This document shows positions 29,150-37,975 of a stretch of DNA of 64,000 nt, piece by piece (the stretch's first letter is position 1; the number at the start of each line of letters is the position of its first letter). Below the pieces are notes generated by a model. That model was not told the origin of the DNA. It saw only the letters and a program-made list of their open reading frames with translations, and did not search any database. Position numbers and translations under genes: made by a program. The stretch comes from Bradyrhizobium sp. 149 (GTDB lineage: Bacteria; Pseudomonadota; Alphaproteobacteria; Rhizobiales; Xanthobacteraceae): NCBI RefSeq assembly GCF_023073915.1, contig NZ_JADPKK010000005.1:1-64000 (forward strand). Direction: 5' to 3'.

Positions 29150-30523
29150 TCATTTCTTGAGATCGTCAGTTCGCGTCGCGGCGGGCGTTTTCGCTACGTG
29201 ATCCAGACACGCGAGCAAAGCGTAACGGGCAAGCTGTTCAGCTGTGCCCCGGGTGCTGGCCCAGTCATAACCAATCTTCTGACTGGTGCCGTGGATCGTG
29301 CGGCTCCGACCCTCGCCGTAAATTGTTTCAAGAACAGACTGGAACGTGGGGCCCTGCGGATTAATGGGGTCGGTTCGTTTGATACCCAGCCGGGCCTCAA
29401 GCATCGTTAGGATGCCGTTCGTTTTCGTGCCCTTGCCAAGCGCATCAAGAGAAGCAGCAAATCCGACAGTGGCCATGAGGTCCCCAACCTCTCGGCAACC
29501 TTTCTCGAACCAGATAAGCGCCTGCAGCAGGGCCTCCAACAGCTCAGGACGTGCGGTGCTCCTGGCCGGATCAACAAGATTGTTCAGCACTTCTCCGCAC
29601 GTCACGAACGCATTTGCCATACGGGTTAGCTCCGCCTGCCAATCCTTCGCCCGAATGAAGGGCCCCGCAGGACGACGACTTAAGCGGGATCCTGAAAGAA
29701 CGATCTTCCCAGGAACAAATAGGAGCGCGCTTTGAATATGGATCGGGCCATCATAGTGCAGACTAAAGCCCCGCAACGTTTCGGAGGGCGTCTCGAAAGC
29801 CAGCGCGGCACAGGTCAAAGCCAATCGTGCGGCGGTCAATGCAGTCTCAAGACCCGCCTCCGCAGCAAATGCCGAAGATAGCTTGGCCGTGCAGACGTAC
29901 TCGCATGATCCGATAGCCTTTAGTATGTCACCTTCCCGCAGCTTATCGCGGCCGTCCTTGCGAGGACCGGCACGCGAACCGCCCCAGATCCGCTTGACAC
30001 GTCGCTGAGTGACCACGGTGACGCCACCCTCAGTGGCCTTTCGGTCAAGCCAAGTCAGGCGCGGTTCAAATGTGATCGGTCCAATCGTGAATGGCGAAAC
30101 GTCAGAGCTGGAAAACAGCGTCGTTCCGAACGCATGCTCAAGCGGGTTTAGATTGGCAACGATGCCGTTGAGAGAGTCATCAAGCTTTTTCAGCAGAGGA
30201 GGCGCTTGTTTGACTGTAGACGTCTTCAACGAAGCGCCAGCGAGCAACGGCCCAATGGTCGTTCGCACCCAATCTCGCCACTCGCTGTCTTTGATGCTCC
30301 GCGTCAGCGTTGGACGCTTTGTCTTCAGATCGCGTGCCAACCGCGTTATCAGGTTGTCGATCTCTTCGGTGATTTGGATTGTGCCGCCGTCACCTGCCGG
30401 GATAAGACGAGGGAGCCTGAAGCTGTCATCCGAGATCAGCGATGATGCGGATTTTCCCTGGATTGCGCGGAGCGCAGCGAGGATGTCTTCAATGACCTTT
30501 TCCGGACTGCTCATATAATCCAC
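29150..30523 (-). CDS. ApeA-like HEPN-domain protein
   Basis: A 457-residue protein with a large unassigned N-terminal half. A helical C-terminal domain ends with YGEGRSRTIHG, in which RSRTIH (406-411) is the Rx4H motif of HEPN ribonucleases in the ApeA-like style. HEPN proteins of this kind commonly act in abortive infection by cutting RNA. It is the last gene of a four-gene operon, 13 bp after the PD-(D/E)xK-type nuclease gene. The activity and trigger are inferred, not shown. Confidence 0.65.
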   Translation of the reverse strand: MDYMSSPEKVIEDILAALRAIQGKSASSLISDDSFRLPRLIPAGDGGTIQITEEIDNLITRLARDLKTKRPTLTRSIKDSEWRDWVRTTIGPLLAGASLKTSTVKQAPPLLKKLDDSLNGIVANLNPLEHAFGTTLFSSSDVSPFTIGPITFEPRLTWLDRKATEGGVTVVTQRRVKRIWGGSRAGPRKDGRDKLREGDILKAIGSCEYVCTAKLSSAFAAEAGLETALTAARLALTCAALAFETPSETLRGFSLHYDGPIHIQSALLFVPGKIVLSGSRLSRRPAGPFIRAKDWQAELTRMANAFVTCGEVLNNLVDPARSTARPELLEALLQALIWFEKGCREVGDLMATVGFAASLDALGKGTKTNGILTMLEARLGIKRTDPINPQGPTFQSVLETIYGEGRSRTIHGTSQKIGYDWASTRGTAEQLARYALLACLDHVAKTPAATRTDDLKK

Positions 30524-30536
30524 GCTCTGAACGAAG

Positions 30537-31583
30537 TTATTTTTGGCCCAACGCTTCTTTTATTCGGGCGACGGCCGCGGGCAGGTCGTTCCTGATTTCA
30601 TCGCCAGGAATGCGAACGGGGCGAATGCCCAATGCCGCAAGCTTCTCGGTGATGACGGCGTCTTTCGCCATCTGCTTGGCGCGGGCATGATGTCCTCCAT
30701 CGCAGAAGACTGCGACGCGCTCGTCCGAGAAGAACAAGTCCGCTTCCGTTACTAGGCCGTCTGTATGGCGAAATTCTACGTCGTTCCAGAGATGGTACCA
30801 AGACGGAAACGTCGCCCCGTCACTCATGATCAGCATCTGGCACGCTGGAAACAGCTTCTCCTTCGCGAGCGCCTGGATCACAAACAATTCAATGGGTGTC
30901 TCGGCTCCCCAGACTCGCCGCGCTTCAACCTGTTTAAACGGTGTGAAGAACAGTTTGCGGCGGTGCTTCTCGTAACGTGTCTTCATCTGTTCCGAAGGCA
31001 TTTTGATATCCATCGTCAGGATTTCGTCATCTTCAGCCTGCTCCGTCGCCAGAAAGAACTGATCGATTACAAGCCCCATCTCGTCGAGATAGCCCCTTCT
31101 TTCGCCGTCCATATAGCCCGGCAAATTCCCGAAAAGGCGCCACCCACCCGAGAACGGATCATACCCCGCGTACATCGGTTCGGTCGCGAGCCACCCGTCA
31201 ACATCAAGCTTCGCGACCAGATCAATCGTCGATTCCTGAACCTTGTCCCGCTTCGACGCGGGAATGAGTGTCATCGCAAAAGGCCGGACTTGAAGGACGC
31301 CGTCCACTTCACCGGCAGGCACGCAACTCAGGACGATAGAAACCAGCTGGAAGTTTGTGCCCCGCTTGCGGAATAGCTCGACCTCTCCATCGCTTGGCTT
31401 GTCGTGCAACGTGCCGCCCGCCGCCTCGGCCATCGCCTTCGTAACCGGCTGGATCCCTCCGAGATCGAGGGTGGCGACTCGGATCAGCTCCGGGACGGAC
31501 GACCAATCCAAGGCGAACGGCAATTTCGGCAGTATTCCGTAAGCCGAGTCGGCCAACAGTGAAGCGGGTCTGTTCTCAATCAT
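30537..31583 (-). CDS. Protein with C-terminal PD-(D/E)xK (Vsr/DUF559-like) nuclease domain
   Basis: A 348-residue protein. Residues about 230-345 look like a Vsr/DUF559-type nuclease fold: a helical start with PIELFVIQALAKE, then TEADLFFSDERVAVFCDG followed by GHH, and a closing LAALGIRPVRIPGDEI. The acidic pair and the DG.HH end fit the metal site of very-short-patch-repair-like endonucleases. The N-terminal 220 residues are unassigned. It lies between an unknown gene and an HEPN gene in one operon, which suggests a role as a DNA-cutting effector. Confidence 0.6.
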   Translation of the reverse strand: MIENRPASLLADSAYGILPKLPFALDWSSVPELIRVATLDLGGIQPVTKAMAEAAGGTLHDKPSDGEVELFRKRGTNFQLVSIVLSCVPAGEVDGVLQVRPFAMTLIPASKRDKVQESTIDLVAKLDVDGWLATEPMYAGYDPFSGGWRLFGNLPGYMDGERRGYLDEMGLVIDQFFLATEQAEDDEILTMDIKMPSEQMKTRYEKHRRKLFFTPFKQVEARRVWGAETPIELFVIQALAKEKLFPACQMLIMSDGATFPSWYHLWNDVEFRHTDGLVTEADLFFSDERVAVFCDGGHHARAKQMAKDAVITEKLAALGIRPVRIPGDEIRNDLPAAVARIKEALGQK

Positions 31584-31647
31584 CCGGGGACGTTACCTCG
31601 GACGTCGCAAAATCCAAAGACAAACGCCAGAGTTGCGAGCCGATTTT

Positions 31648-32664
31648 TTAGCTGGTGAGCCCGCTCGGCGGATCCTTCGGGGTTCGCCATGATGTAGCTG
31701 GAAAATCTATGCCGGATATGAAGAGTCTAACGTCCTCGCCGTTCACAAATATAAAGTCGGCGCTGTTCGATATGGCACCGTTAGGGTCCCGCGCCCCACG
31801 AACACGACCGTGCGCAGTGTGGAAGGTCAGGTCTTCGTTGATGAGGTATCCGTACCGAGCGAACCCAGCGCCATAGAGACCATCCGCACCTTTCGGGTAT
31901 TGGGCAAACTGGACTTTGTTATAGCCGGGCTTGAGAAGACTGACGAACGCCTTCTCTGCATCGGCTACCACCTGCTTCCGATTCAGCTTGTCCTCGAAGT
32001 CATCGTCTCTGAAATCGTGATCCAATTCAAAGGTCTGCAAGACGAGGGAATTGACCCGGAAAAGAAAAAGATATGTTTCGTCCGACACCCGCGCTCCTGG
32101 ATAGCGCTGCGGCTCATTTGCAAGAATTTCGGTTCGCGCATGATGACCCTTCGCAATGAGGCGGTCGAAACTGTCTCCAGTGCGGGCAATGCCAACATAC
32201 AAAAGGTCGTAGACGGAGAACTCGGCATGGCGATCCAAGCCCTCGATCCCCGGTCGGCCATGCGATCGATCGCACAACAATTTCTCCGTCGTGAACCACT
32301 CCAGAACGTTTGATCCCTCTTCTTTTATGGGCCCGTCCCAAATTCGGACGCCTTTGGGACCAAGTTCGAACCACAACGGGCTCTTATTGCCGACGACGCC
32401 GGGAAGCGAACGTATGTCGAGACGCACTTCGTCCGAGGGACCGCCCTCGATTGCGAACCTGAAGGTCAAAATCTCATCGTCTTCCGTTTGGAAATCGATG
32501 AATTTAGCTTCCGGACGGCCTCCGATAATGTAGAAGTCGCTTTCCCTAAGCAGTGGCTCTACCTCTGGGTCACCTTTAAACCAAACAGCCTCCTGGTTGG
32601 ACATTGGCAGATAGACCAACTCCAGCATTGAGATTTTTGACTTTGTGACTGTTGTGTCCGTCAT
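31648..32664 (-). CDS. Unknown protein with conserved-looking YVGI...RVSDE core
   Basis: A 338-residue protein without a family I can name. The middle (about residues 150-205) reads YDLLYVGIARTGDSF, then RLIAKGHHARTEIL, then GARVSDETYLFLF. It looks like a conserved functional core and recalls the YVG...R pattern of GIY-YIG nucleases, although the usual Glu is not evident. The C-terminal third is rich in Gly and Asp. It is the second gene of the HEPN/nuclease operon. Confidence 0.5.
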   Translation of the reverse strand: MTDTTVTKSKISMLELVYLPMSNQEAVWFKGDPEVEPLLRESDFYIIGGRPEAKFIDFQTEDDEILTFRFAIEGGPSDEVRLDIRSLPGVVGNKSPLWFELGPKGVRIWDGPIKEEGSNVLEWFTTEKLLCDRSHGRPGIEGLDRHAEFSVYDLLYVGIARTGDSFDRLIAKGHHARTEILANEPQRYPGARVSDETYLFLFRVNSLVLQTFELDHDFRDDDFEDKLNRKQVVADAEKAFVSLLKPGYNKVQFAQYPKGADGLYGAGFARYGYLINEDLTFHTAHGRVRGARDPNGAISNSADFIFVNGEDVRLFISGIDFPATSWRTPKDPPSGLTS

Positions 32665-32714
32665 GTTTTTTTGAATACCATTTCGAGGCTCAAGGTTGAA
32701 CAGGCCGCTGCGTC

Positions 32715-33728
32715 TTATTTACCGCGAGCGTGATCGATCGCCGCATCAATCTCGCGCTCTGCGGCGGCGGCGGATTCTTCCAACGCCTCTCGGATATCCG
32801 CCGTCGAGGCCATGAAAGACTGGTACTTCGACAAGACGGTGTGCGGATTCTTGTTCGCCCTTAACCGCGCTGCCTGCTTCTCCCATGACGGGATAGGGTC
32901 GGACCGGAATTTGTGCGGATAGTTCTTCCCGAGCCATTCGACCAGCTGGAGCAAGTTTCCGCTCCAGCTATGGTTCATCGCGAACGCTTTGCCTTCCTCC
33001 GAGAATGCAAGACGCCATGCCTGAGTGCTCACTACCGCTTCGTCGCGTGTCGTCTGCTGGCCCACATATACGCCATCCGCTACAATATCGATGCAGACAT
33101 TCTGCTGGTAAATGATTTCGTCCATTTCATCGGCGAGCGCCGAGATCGTGGCCTTTGGATCATGATCGCAGGTCTTGCGTAACAATGCGCAGCCGTTCGC
33201 AAAATCATCGAACCCACCGGGGAATGTCGCGTGACCGTGGAAATACTTCTTTGCCCGTTCCGGTAGCTTCTGGTTTGAACTCCAGCCCAACCCGCGCGGC
33301 TTGTAGGTGCCAAGATAGCCGCACGCCGTGTCGAAGTAGAACGCCGAGAGCGCGGGCAAAATGGCTTCGTGCCGGAGGCCAACGTGATAGACCTCGTTAC
33401 GGTAGCCATGCAGGATCGTGATCGTTTGCGTGATCTCATCCGAAAGACTGGCTTCGATCTTCGCGAATTTAAGCTTGGCATCGAAGTTGCGGCCGAGCGC
33501 CTTGTTCAGCGCGTCCTGGTGCGCGTATTCCTCACGCAGGAACGAATAGGATTTCAGGTCGGACGCCTTATCCTTGGCGATCTGATGAAGCACCAGCTCG
33601 ACAGCATTGTCGGTCAACATCAGGCCGAAACGCGCGTTATGCACGTCGCCCTTGGCGATGTGCTCCAGGGCGAGATCGAGTTGTTCGAGTACTGAGGCGA
33701 GAAACAAAAGCATCTGAAAACAATCCAT
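32715..33728 (-). CDS. HEPN-like protein, first gene of the operon
   Basis: About 337 residues when started at MDCFQML (33728); an upstream in-frame start would add 24 basic residues that do not look conserved. A helical N-terminal domain has LTDNAVELVLHQIAKD and then LHGYRNEVYHVG. RNEVYH (110-115) is a clean Rx4H HEPN motif. The remainder is helical, with a charged Ala/Glu-rich tail. It is followed at 50 bp by the next gene of the same strand. A toxin or RNA-sensing role is inferred from HEPN families in defence loci. Confidence 0.6.
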   Translation of the reverse strand: MDCFQMLLFLASVLEQLDLALEHIAKGDVHNARFGLMLTDNAVELVLHQIAKDKASDLKSYSFLREEYAHQDALNKALGRNFDAKLKFAKIEASLSDEITQTITILHGYRNEVYHVGLRHEAILPALSAFYFDTACGYLGTYKPRGLGWSSNQKLPERAKKYFHGHATFPGGFDDFANGCALLRKTCDHDPKATISALADEMDEIIYQQNVCIDIVADGVYVGQQTTRDEAVVSTQAWRLAFSEEGKAFAMNHSWSGNLLQLVEWLGKNYPHKFRSDPIPSWEKQAARLRANKNPHTVLSKYQSFMASTADIREALEESAAAAEREIDAAIDHARGK

Positions 33729-34052
33729 CAAATCGGTTCGTGATGGAAGGTAAGAATTGGCGGGTCGTCTGCAAGCCGACCGGGCTCTTTTCGCTGGCAC
33801 TCACCGGGCGCCGTTGCCGCGAAGATCGCAAAACGTTTGTCCCGGCCATCCGGTGACGATCCCTTCTGTAATCCGATCGGTGAGGTCAAGCCCTTTCGAG
33901 CCCACTGGATGTCCGGTTGTAGGGAACGAGCGGTCAGCCGGCCAGTCGGTTTTCCGTGACACCGGCCCGCAACCTTCAGAATATGATAGCTCGCGGCAAG
34001 GAAGCCGGTGCTGGTTTATCAGAAGGCCCCGCAGGCGGCAGCGGCGGAATAG
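33729..34052. other. Non-coding gap before the HEPN operon
   Basis: About 320 bp between the start of the HEPN operon and the stop of the methyltransferase gene. I see no supported gene or repeat. It should hold the promoter of the HEPN operon. Confidence 0.5.
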
Positions 34053-34532
34053 TCAGAGCCAGCGGCGAACCTCGGCCTTGTAGCGGCGGTAGTCGTCGCC
34101 GAACTTCGCTTCGAGATAGCGCTCCTCGCGGGCGATCACCTGCGTCTGGATCGCGATCAGCACCAACGGGAGCAAGGCGAAGGCGATCGGCCCGTCGAAG
34201 CCGATCGCAAGGCCGGCATAGATAAGCGCCATGCCGAGATACATGGGATTGCGGGTCCACCGATAAGGACCGGTCGTTGCGATGAGGGTCGTTGGCTGCG
34301 ACGGCGGAACGTTGGTGCCCAGCCGCCGAAACAGCCCCGCCGCCGCAAGCATCATCGCCGCGCCGGCAACGAACAGCAGCGCGCCCGTCGCGACGAGCAA
34401 CCGCCAGTCGATGCCGAAAGAGCGCAGGGTGACGAACCGCTCCACCGCCAGCCCCAACAGCAGCGCTCCCAGATAAACGAAGGGCGGAGGGAAGCGCACA
34501 CCCGCGCTGTCCGGTTCGACGGCCATGCTCAT
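34053..34532 (-). CDS. Isoprenylcysteine carboxyl methyltransferase-family membrane protein
   Basis: A 159-residue integral membrane protein with four hydrophobic segments. The C-terminal ICMT/PEMT-type signature is GPYRWTRNPMYLGMAL followed by REERYLEAKFGDDYRRYK, which forms the SAM and substrate site. In bacteria this family methylates small lipophilic or thiol substrates that are mostly unknown. The start lies 15 bp from the stop of the flavoprotein gene upstream, so they are co-transcribed island cargo. Confidence 0.8.
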   Translation of the reverse strand: MSMAVEPDSAGVRFPPPFVYLGALLLGLAVERFVTLRSFGIDWRLLVATGALLFVAGAAMMLAAAGLFRRLGTNVPPSQPTTLIATTGPYRWTRNPMYLGMALIYAGLAIGFDGPIAFALLPLVLIAIQTQVIAREERYLEAKFGDDYRRYKAEVRRWL

Positions 34533-34547
34533 CTCCAGTCTGTGCTC

Positions 34548-35444
34548 TCAAACCAGCATCGACTGCTGGGCGAAGATACCCGCCATCGCGCCTTGCCATG
34601 ATGCCGTGGTGACCGAGGGCATGAGGGGGTTGGCGAGGTCGCCGGCGGCGTAGATGCCAGGCATGCTGGTTTCGCGGCGCTCGTCGACCTTGAGGGCGAT
34701 GCCGAGGGGCGTATCGACCGTGGCGAGACCCAGTGATTCATGCAGGCTTGCGGACGGCTTGTTGCGCGGATGCGCGAACAGGATGTCGACCGCGACATCG
34801 GGGCCGGTATCGAGCTTGACGGTGGCGCTATGGCCCCCGTGATGGGCGATCTCGGTGATCCGGCCCTCGACGACAGGTATGTTGCGGCGCGCCAGATCGG
34901 CCCGGATATCGGGCGGAAGAATGTCGTGACCATCGGCGAAGAGCGTCAACCTGTCGGTCCAATCGTGGAACAGCCTGACCTGATTGTGCGACTGCGGGCC
35001 GGACCAGACGAGGCCCCAATGCTGGCCGGCGACTTCAAAGCCGTCGCAATAGGGACAGGGCACGATGGACGTGCCCCAGCCTTCGGCAAAGCCCGGAACA
35101 TCAGGCATCTGATCAACGATGCCATAGCTCAGGATCAGGCGGCGCGCCCCAAGGCTTTCGCCATCGCCAGTGAGGACGGAGAAATCGTCGATGGTGCCGG
35201 AGATGCTGTCAGCCCGGGCATTGACCAGCCTAATCGTGGGATAGCGCGCCAGCTGCTGCCGCGCCTCGGCCAGGATGTCCAGCGGCGGCTTGTGATCGTG
35301 GCCGAGCAGACCATGCGAGTGGCCGGCGAAGCGGTTGCGCGGCAGGCCGGTATCGAGAACGGTGACCTTGCGGCGGGCACGGCCGAGCTGCAGGGCGCCG
35401 GCGAGACCGGCAAAGCTGCCGCCAATGATGATGACGTCATCCAT
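34548..35444 (-). CDS. Thioredoxin-reductase-like FAD/NAD(P)-dependent oxidoreductase
   Basis: About 298 residues with the start at MDDVIIIGGSFAGLAGA (35444), because the family begins directly with the FAD Rossmann motif; upstream in-frame codons overlap the promoter. CPYCDGFE is the redox-type CxxC, and PGIYAAGDLAN is the C-terminal FAD motif. It resembles small thioredoxin-reductase-like flavoproteins that act on disulfides of unknown partners. Divergent from the TetR gene with a palindrome between, so probably controlled by it. Confidence 0.85.
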   Translation of the reverse strand: MDDVIIIGGSFAGLAGALQLGRARRKVTVLDTGLPRNRFAGHSHGLLGHDHKPPLDILAEARQQLARYPTIRLVNARADSISGTIDDFSVLTGDGESLGARRLILSYGIVDQMPDVPGFAEGWGTSIVPCPYCDGFEVAGQHWGLVWSGPQSHNQVRLFHDWTDRLTLFADGHDILPPDIRADLARRNIPVVEGRITEIAHHGGHSATVKLDTGPDVAVDILFAHPRNKPSASLHESLGLATVDTPLGIALKVDERRETSMPGIYAAGDLANPLMPSVTTASWQGAMAGIFAQQSMLV

Positions 35445-35487
35445 GGTGATGGGCTCCGTGTTGTTGATGGAGGGCTTGCACATTTCA

Positions 35488-35503
35488 GATACTACATGGT
35501 ATC
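35488..35503. promoter_or_regulatory. Palindromic operator between the flavoprotein and TetR genes
   Basis: GATAC-6 nt-GTATC is a perfect inverted repeat. A further GATAC half-site lies at 35520-35524. It is placed between divergent start codons at 35444 and 35545, the usual site for self- and target-regulation by TetR proteins. Confidence 0.55.
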
Positions 35504-35544
35504 GTAATGCAAGAATTAGGATACTGTCAAGGACTGGAATTATC

Positions 35545-36189
35545 GTGACCGAAAACAGCCAGGCCCGGCGCGGCCGGCCCGCCAACGAGGCGCTTGGCCA
35601 AACGATAATCGACGCCGCGTGCGAACTCTTTGTGGAATTGGGTTTTCAAGCGACGACATTGGACAAGGTCGCCCAGCGGGCGAAAATATCCAAGCTCAGC
35701 ATCTATCGGCACTTCGAGAACAAGGAGGCGCTGTTCAGCGCGGCCATCGCGGCCGGCTGCCATCAGTTTGCACAGGCCCTTTTTGAAGGCGTCGACGGTT
35801 CGGCCGAAGATCAGCTCATGGCGGTGGGATCATCCCTGCTTCGCACGCTGTTGAGGCCGGACGTCCGCAGTGTCGAAGCCATGATCATGGCCGACAAGAC
35901 GAATCAAAAGTCGTTAAGCAAGCTCCATTACGAAGCCCGCCCCGCCCATGTCATCGCCCAAATCGAGGCCCTGTTGCGTCAGTTGCACGCGAAGGCGGTT
36001 CTGAACGTGCCCGATCCTCTCCAGTCCGCCCGCTTGTTTGCCGCGCTTTTCAAAGGATCCGATCTCCTGATGATCGCACGCTTCGATGAGGCGAGAGCAG
36101 AGGACGACAACGAAATCGAATCCTATTGCCGGTCGGCCGTCGCCATGTTCATCGCCGCGCACGGTGGCAACGACCACGCGGGCGGATAG
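35545..36189 (+). CDS. TetR/AcrR family transcriptional regulator
   Basis: A 214-residue regulator. The N-terminal helix-turn-helix includes IIDAACELFVELGFQATTLDKVAQRAKISKLSIYRHFENKEALF. The C-terminal ligand domain is of the AefR-like type. The GTG at 35545 was chosen because longer readings run back through the divergent promoter. It probably represses the neighbouring flavoprotein-methyltransferase pair. The inducer is unknown. Confidence 0.88.
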   Translation: MTENSQARRGRPANEALGQTIIDAACELFVELGFQATTLDKVAQRAKISKLSIYRHFENKEALFSAAIAAGCHQFAQALFEGVDGSAEDQLMAVGSSLLRTLLRPDVRSVEAMIMADKTNQKSLSKLHYEARPAHVIAQIEALLRQLHAKAVLNVPDPLQSARLFAALFKGSDLLMIARFDEARAEDDNEIESYCRSAVAMFIAAHGGNDHAGG

Positions 36190-36220
36190 CCTAAACGATC
36201 TATAAGTCATGGCGGCCCCT

Positions 36221-36527
36221 GTCGGCGATACCGCGTGCATCGCTGCGGTCGGTCTTGTTTGGGCGCGATGATAGAAATCGCTGCGCGTGCCGCGTTTCGA
36301 TACAAACGGTCCGAAAGCCGCATTCGACTAGTGCGCCGTACAGCCATTCGGACAGCGGACAGGCTTCGATGCCAACGAGCGTTATCGCGGCTCGCCCCCG
36401 GGAGAGCGCCTTGATGAGCTGCGCTGGTTCACTCTCTGCCTTGCCTTCCCATACCAGCGAGCCGTCCGCTTCGACGACACAGATCGAAGTTGTCCTGAGC
36501 GACGTCCAATCCGACGAATAGAGTCAT
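36221..36527 (-). pseudogene. Truncated, frameshifted IS110-family transposase remnant
   Basis: From the ATG at 36527 the reading MTLFVGLDVAQ is followed by a two-base deletion. In the shifted frame it continues as ICVVEADGSLVWEGK, then LVGIEACPLSEWLYGAL and RPNKTDRSDARGIAD. These are the first catalytic (DEDD) segments of IS110 transposases. The sequence is cut at 36221. The missing bases are best placed in CAGAAGACAACT, now CAGGACAACT. It lies inside the island next to the integrase. Confidence 0.8.
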
Positions 36528-36727
36528 CGCACTTCTCCCTTGCTGGGCCGAATCAATCCCAGCACAAGGCTAGCGAGAGGCACGCCGGGATCGGATTACC
36601 CCAGCTCGCGCAAGGCACAAGCTACCCTTCGCCGGAGGGAGTCGGTCCCGCGTCCCGCCAATCTGCGGTGCGGAGTCACTCCACTTCCATAGGGACAGTC
36701 TCTGCGCCGTGACGCTCCATTCCGTCG
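36528..36727. other. Upstream remnant of the IS110 element, with a stem-loop
   Basis: About 200 bp without a gene between the transposase remnant and the integrase stop. A stem TGCTGGG/CCCAGCA (36541-36564) lies 14 bp upstream of the former start. In IS110-group elements this non-coding end encodes the bridge RNA, so a degenerate copy may lie here. No loop assignment is possible by eye. Confidence 0.35.
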
Positions 36728-37951
36728 TTAGTCTGGCGCGCTCGGGGAGGCTCGTTGCGGTGCTGATCTAGTTTTCCGCCTCGGTGTCGTGCCCTGGCAA
36801 TAGGACTGCCAAGCTTCCATGAGCTTGCGGCGCTTCTCCAGGGCGTCACCACGTCTGTACGCACGTTCCGCCTTGTCTCCAACGATATGCGCAAGTGCAG
36901 CTTCCGCGACCTCCCGTGGAAACGAGGTGGCATCGCCCGCCCAGTCTCGGAACGAGCTGCGGAATCCATGAGGCGTCGCGTCGACGCCCATCCGCTCCAG
37001 CACCGCCTGCAGTGACGTCTCGGACAACTGTCGACCACGTTTCCCCCCAGGAAAGACGAGTTCGCTTTCCTCGGTCCGGAGCCGTCCCATCTGCAGCAGG
37101 ATTTGAACGGCGCGACTGGTTAGTGGAACGCGGTGCTCACGACCGCCCTTCATTCGCGGTCCCGGTACGATCCACAGTCGATCGTCAAGCGACAACTCAG
37201 ACCATGTCAAGCCGAACACTTCGCCGGATCGTGCCGCGGTCACAATTGCAAACTCCAATGCCCTCGGTGCTATTCCTTCCATCTCCCGTAGCTGCCGCAT
37301 GAACGCGGGCACCTCCTGGAAGGGCAGAGCCTTGTGGTGTCCTCTCGTCAGCATCGGTCGCTTCGGCAAGATCGCGTCCAGGTGTCCGCGCCACTGCGCC
37401 GGGTTCTCTCCAGACCGCATCCCGCGGGCTTTGGCAAAGCTCAGGACGCGCTCAATTCGTCCGCGCAGTCTGGAGGCAGTCTCTGACTTTGAACGCCAGA
37501 TGGGCTCCAGAACGGCCAGAACGTCATCCGTGGTTATCTCTGCGACCGGCTTCGATCGGATTTGTTGGCAATAGGCCGTCAGCGTCATCGTCCATTGCGC
37601 TCGGTGCTTCTCGTTTCTCCAGGACGGCGACATGCTCTCAATCAGGGCGTCGGCCGCTTCACCGAACGTCATTTGTGACTGTTGGGCATCGCGGGCGGCC
37701 AGAGGATCGCGCCCTTCCAGGACGAGCTGACGAGCATTGGCGGCCTTCTCTCGGGCCTTCTGCAAGGGGACGCCTTGGAGCGGGCCTAATCCCATCTCTC
37801 GACGTCTGCCGGCGACTTTCCACATGAACACCCATGAACGGGCGCCGCTCGGGCTGATGCTCAGATACAGCCCACCGCCATCCGAATGACGACCGGGCTG
37901 TGTGAGAGTCGCGACTTTGCGAGCACTCAGCTTATTGACGAGTCTTGGCAT
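36728..37951 (-). CDS. int: P4-type tyrosine integrase of the island
   Basis: A 407-residue site-specific recombinase. It has an N-terminal DUF4102 arm-binding domain (LTQPGRHSDGGGLYLSISP), a core-binding SAM-like domain, and a catalytic domain with AARSGE (first Arg), PHGFRSSFRDWA (His-x-x-Arg), an AHIVGDKAERAYRRGD box and the nucleophilic Tyr. It faces inward from the right end. Its start codon overlaps the edge of the paired 9-mers at 37955-37975 and lies about 145 bp from attR. It would integrate into and excise from the tRNA-Ser site. Confidence 0.93.
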   Translation of the reverse strand: MPRLVNKLSARKVATLTQPGRHSDGGGLYLSISPSGARSWVFMWKVAGRRREMGLGPLQGVPLQKAREKAANARQLVLEGRDPLAARDAQQSQMTFGEAADALIESMSPSWRNEKHRAQWTMTLTAYCQQIRSKPVAEITTDDVLAVLEPIWRSKSETASRLRGRIERVLSFAKARGMRSGENPAQWRGHLDAILPKRPMLTRGHHKALPFQEVPAFMRQLREMEGIAPRALEFAIVTAARSGEVFGLTWSELSLDDRLWIVPGPRMKGGREHRVPLTSRAVQILLQMGRLRTEESELVFPGGKRGRQLSETSLQAVLERMGVDATPHGFRSSFRDWAGDATSFPREVAEAALAHIVGDKAERAYRRGDALEKRRKLMEAWQSYCQGTTPRRKTRSAPQRASPSAPD

Positions 37952-37954
37952 TCT

Positions 37955-37975
37955 TCCCCACCCTCTTCCCCACCC
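37955..37975 (+). repeat. Paired 9-mer at the right island end, candidate integrase arm-type site
   Basis: TCCCCACCC, 3 nt, TCCCCACCC, identical in unit, spacing and orientation to 15275-15295. It lies directly upstream of the integrase gene, so it could also let integrase regulate its own expression. Confidence 0.5.

Noticed and set aside
33757..34083. 108-residue plus-strand reading before the HEPN operon
   Set aside because: Arg/Ser-rich with no ribosome site; it overlaps the methyltransferase gene end.
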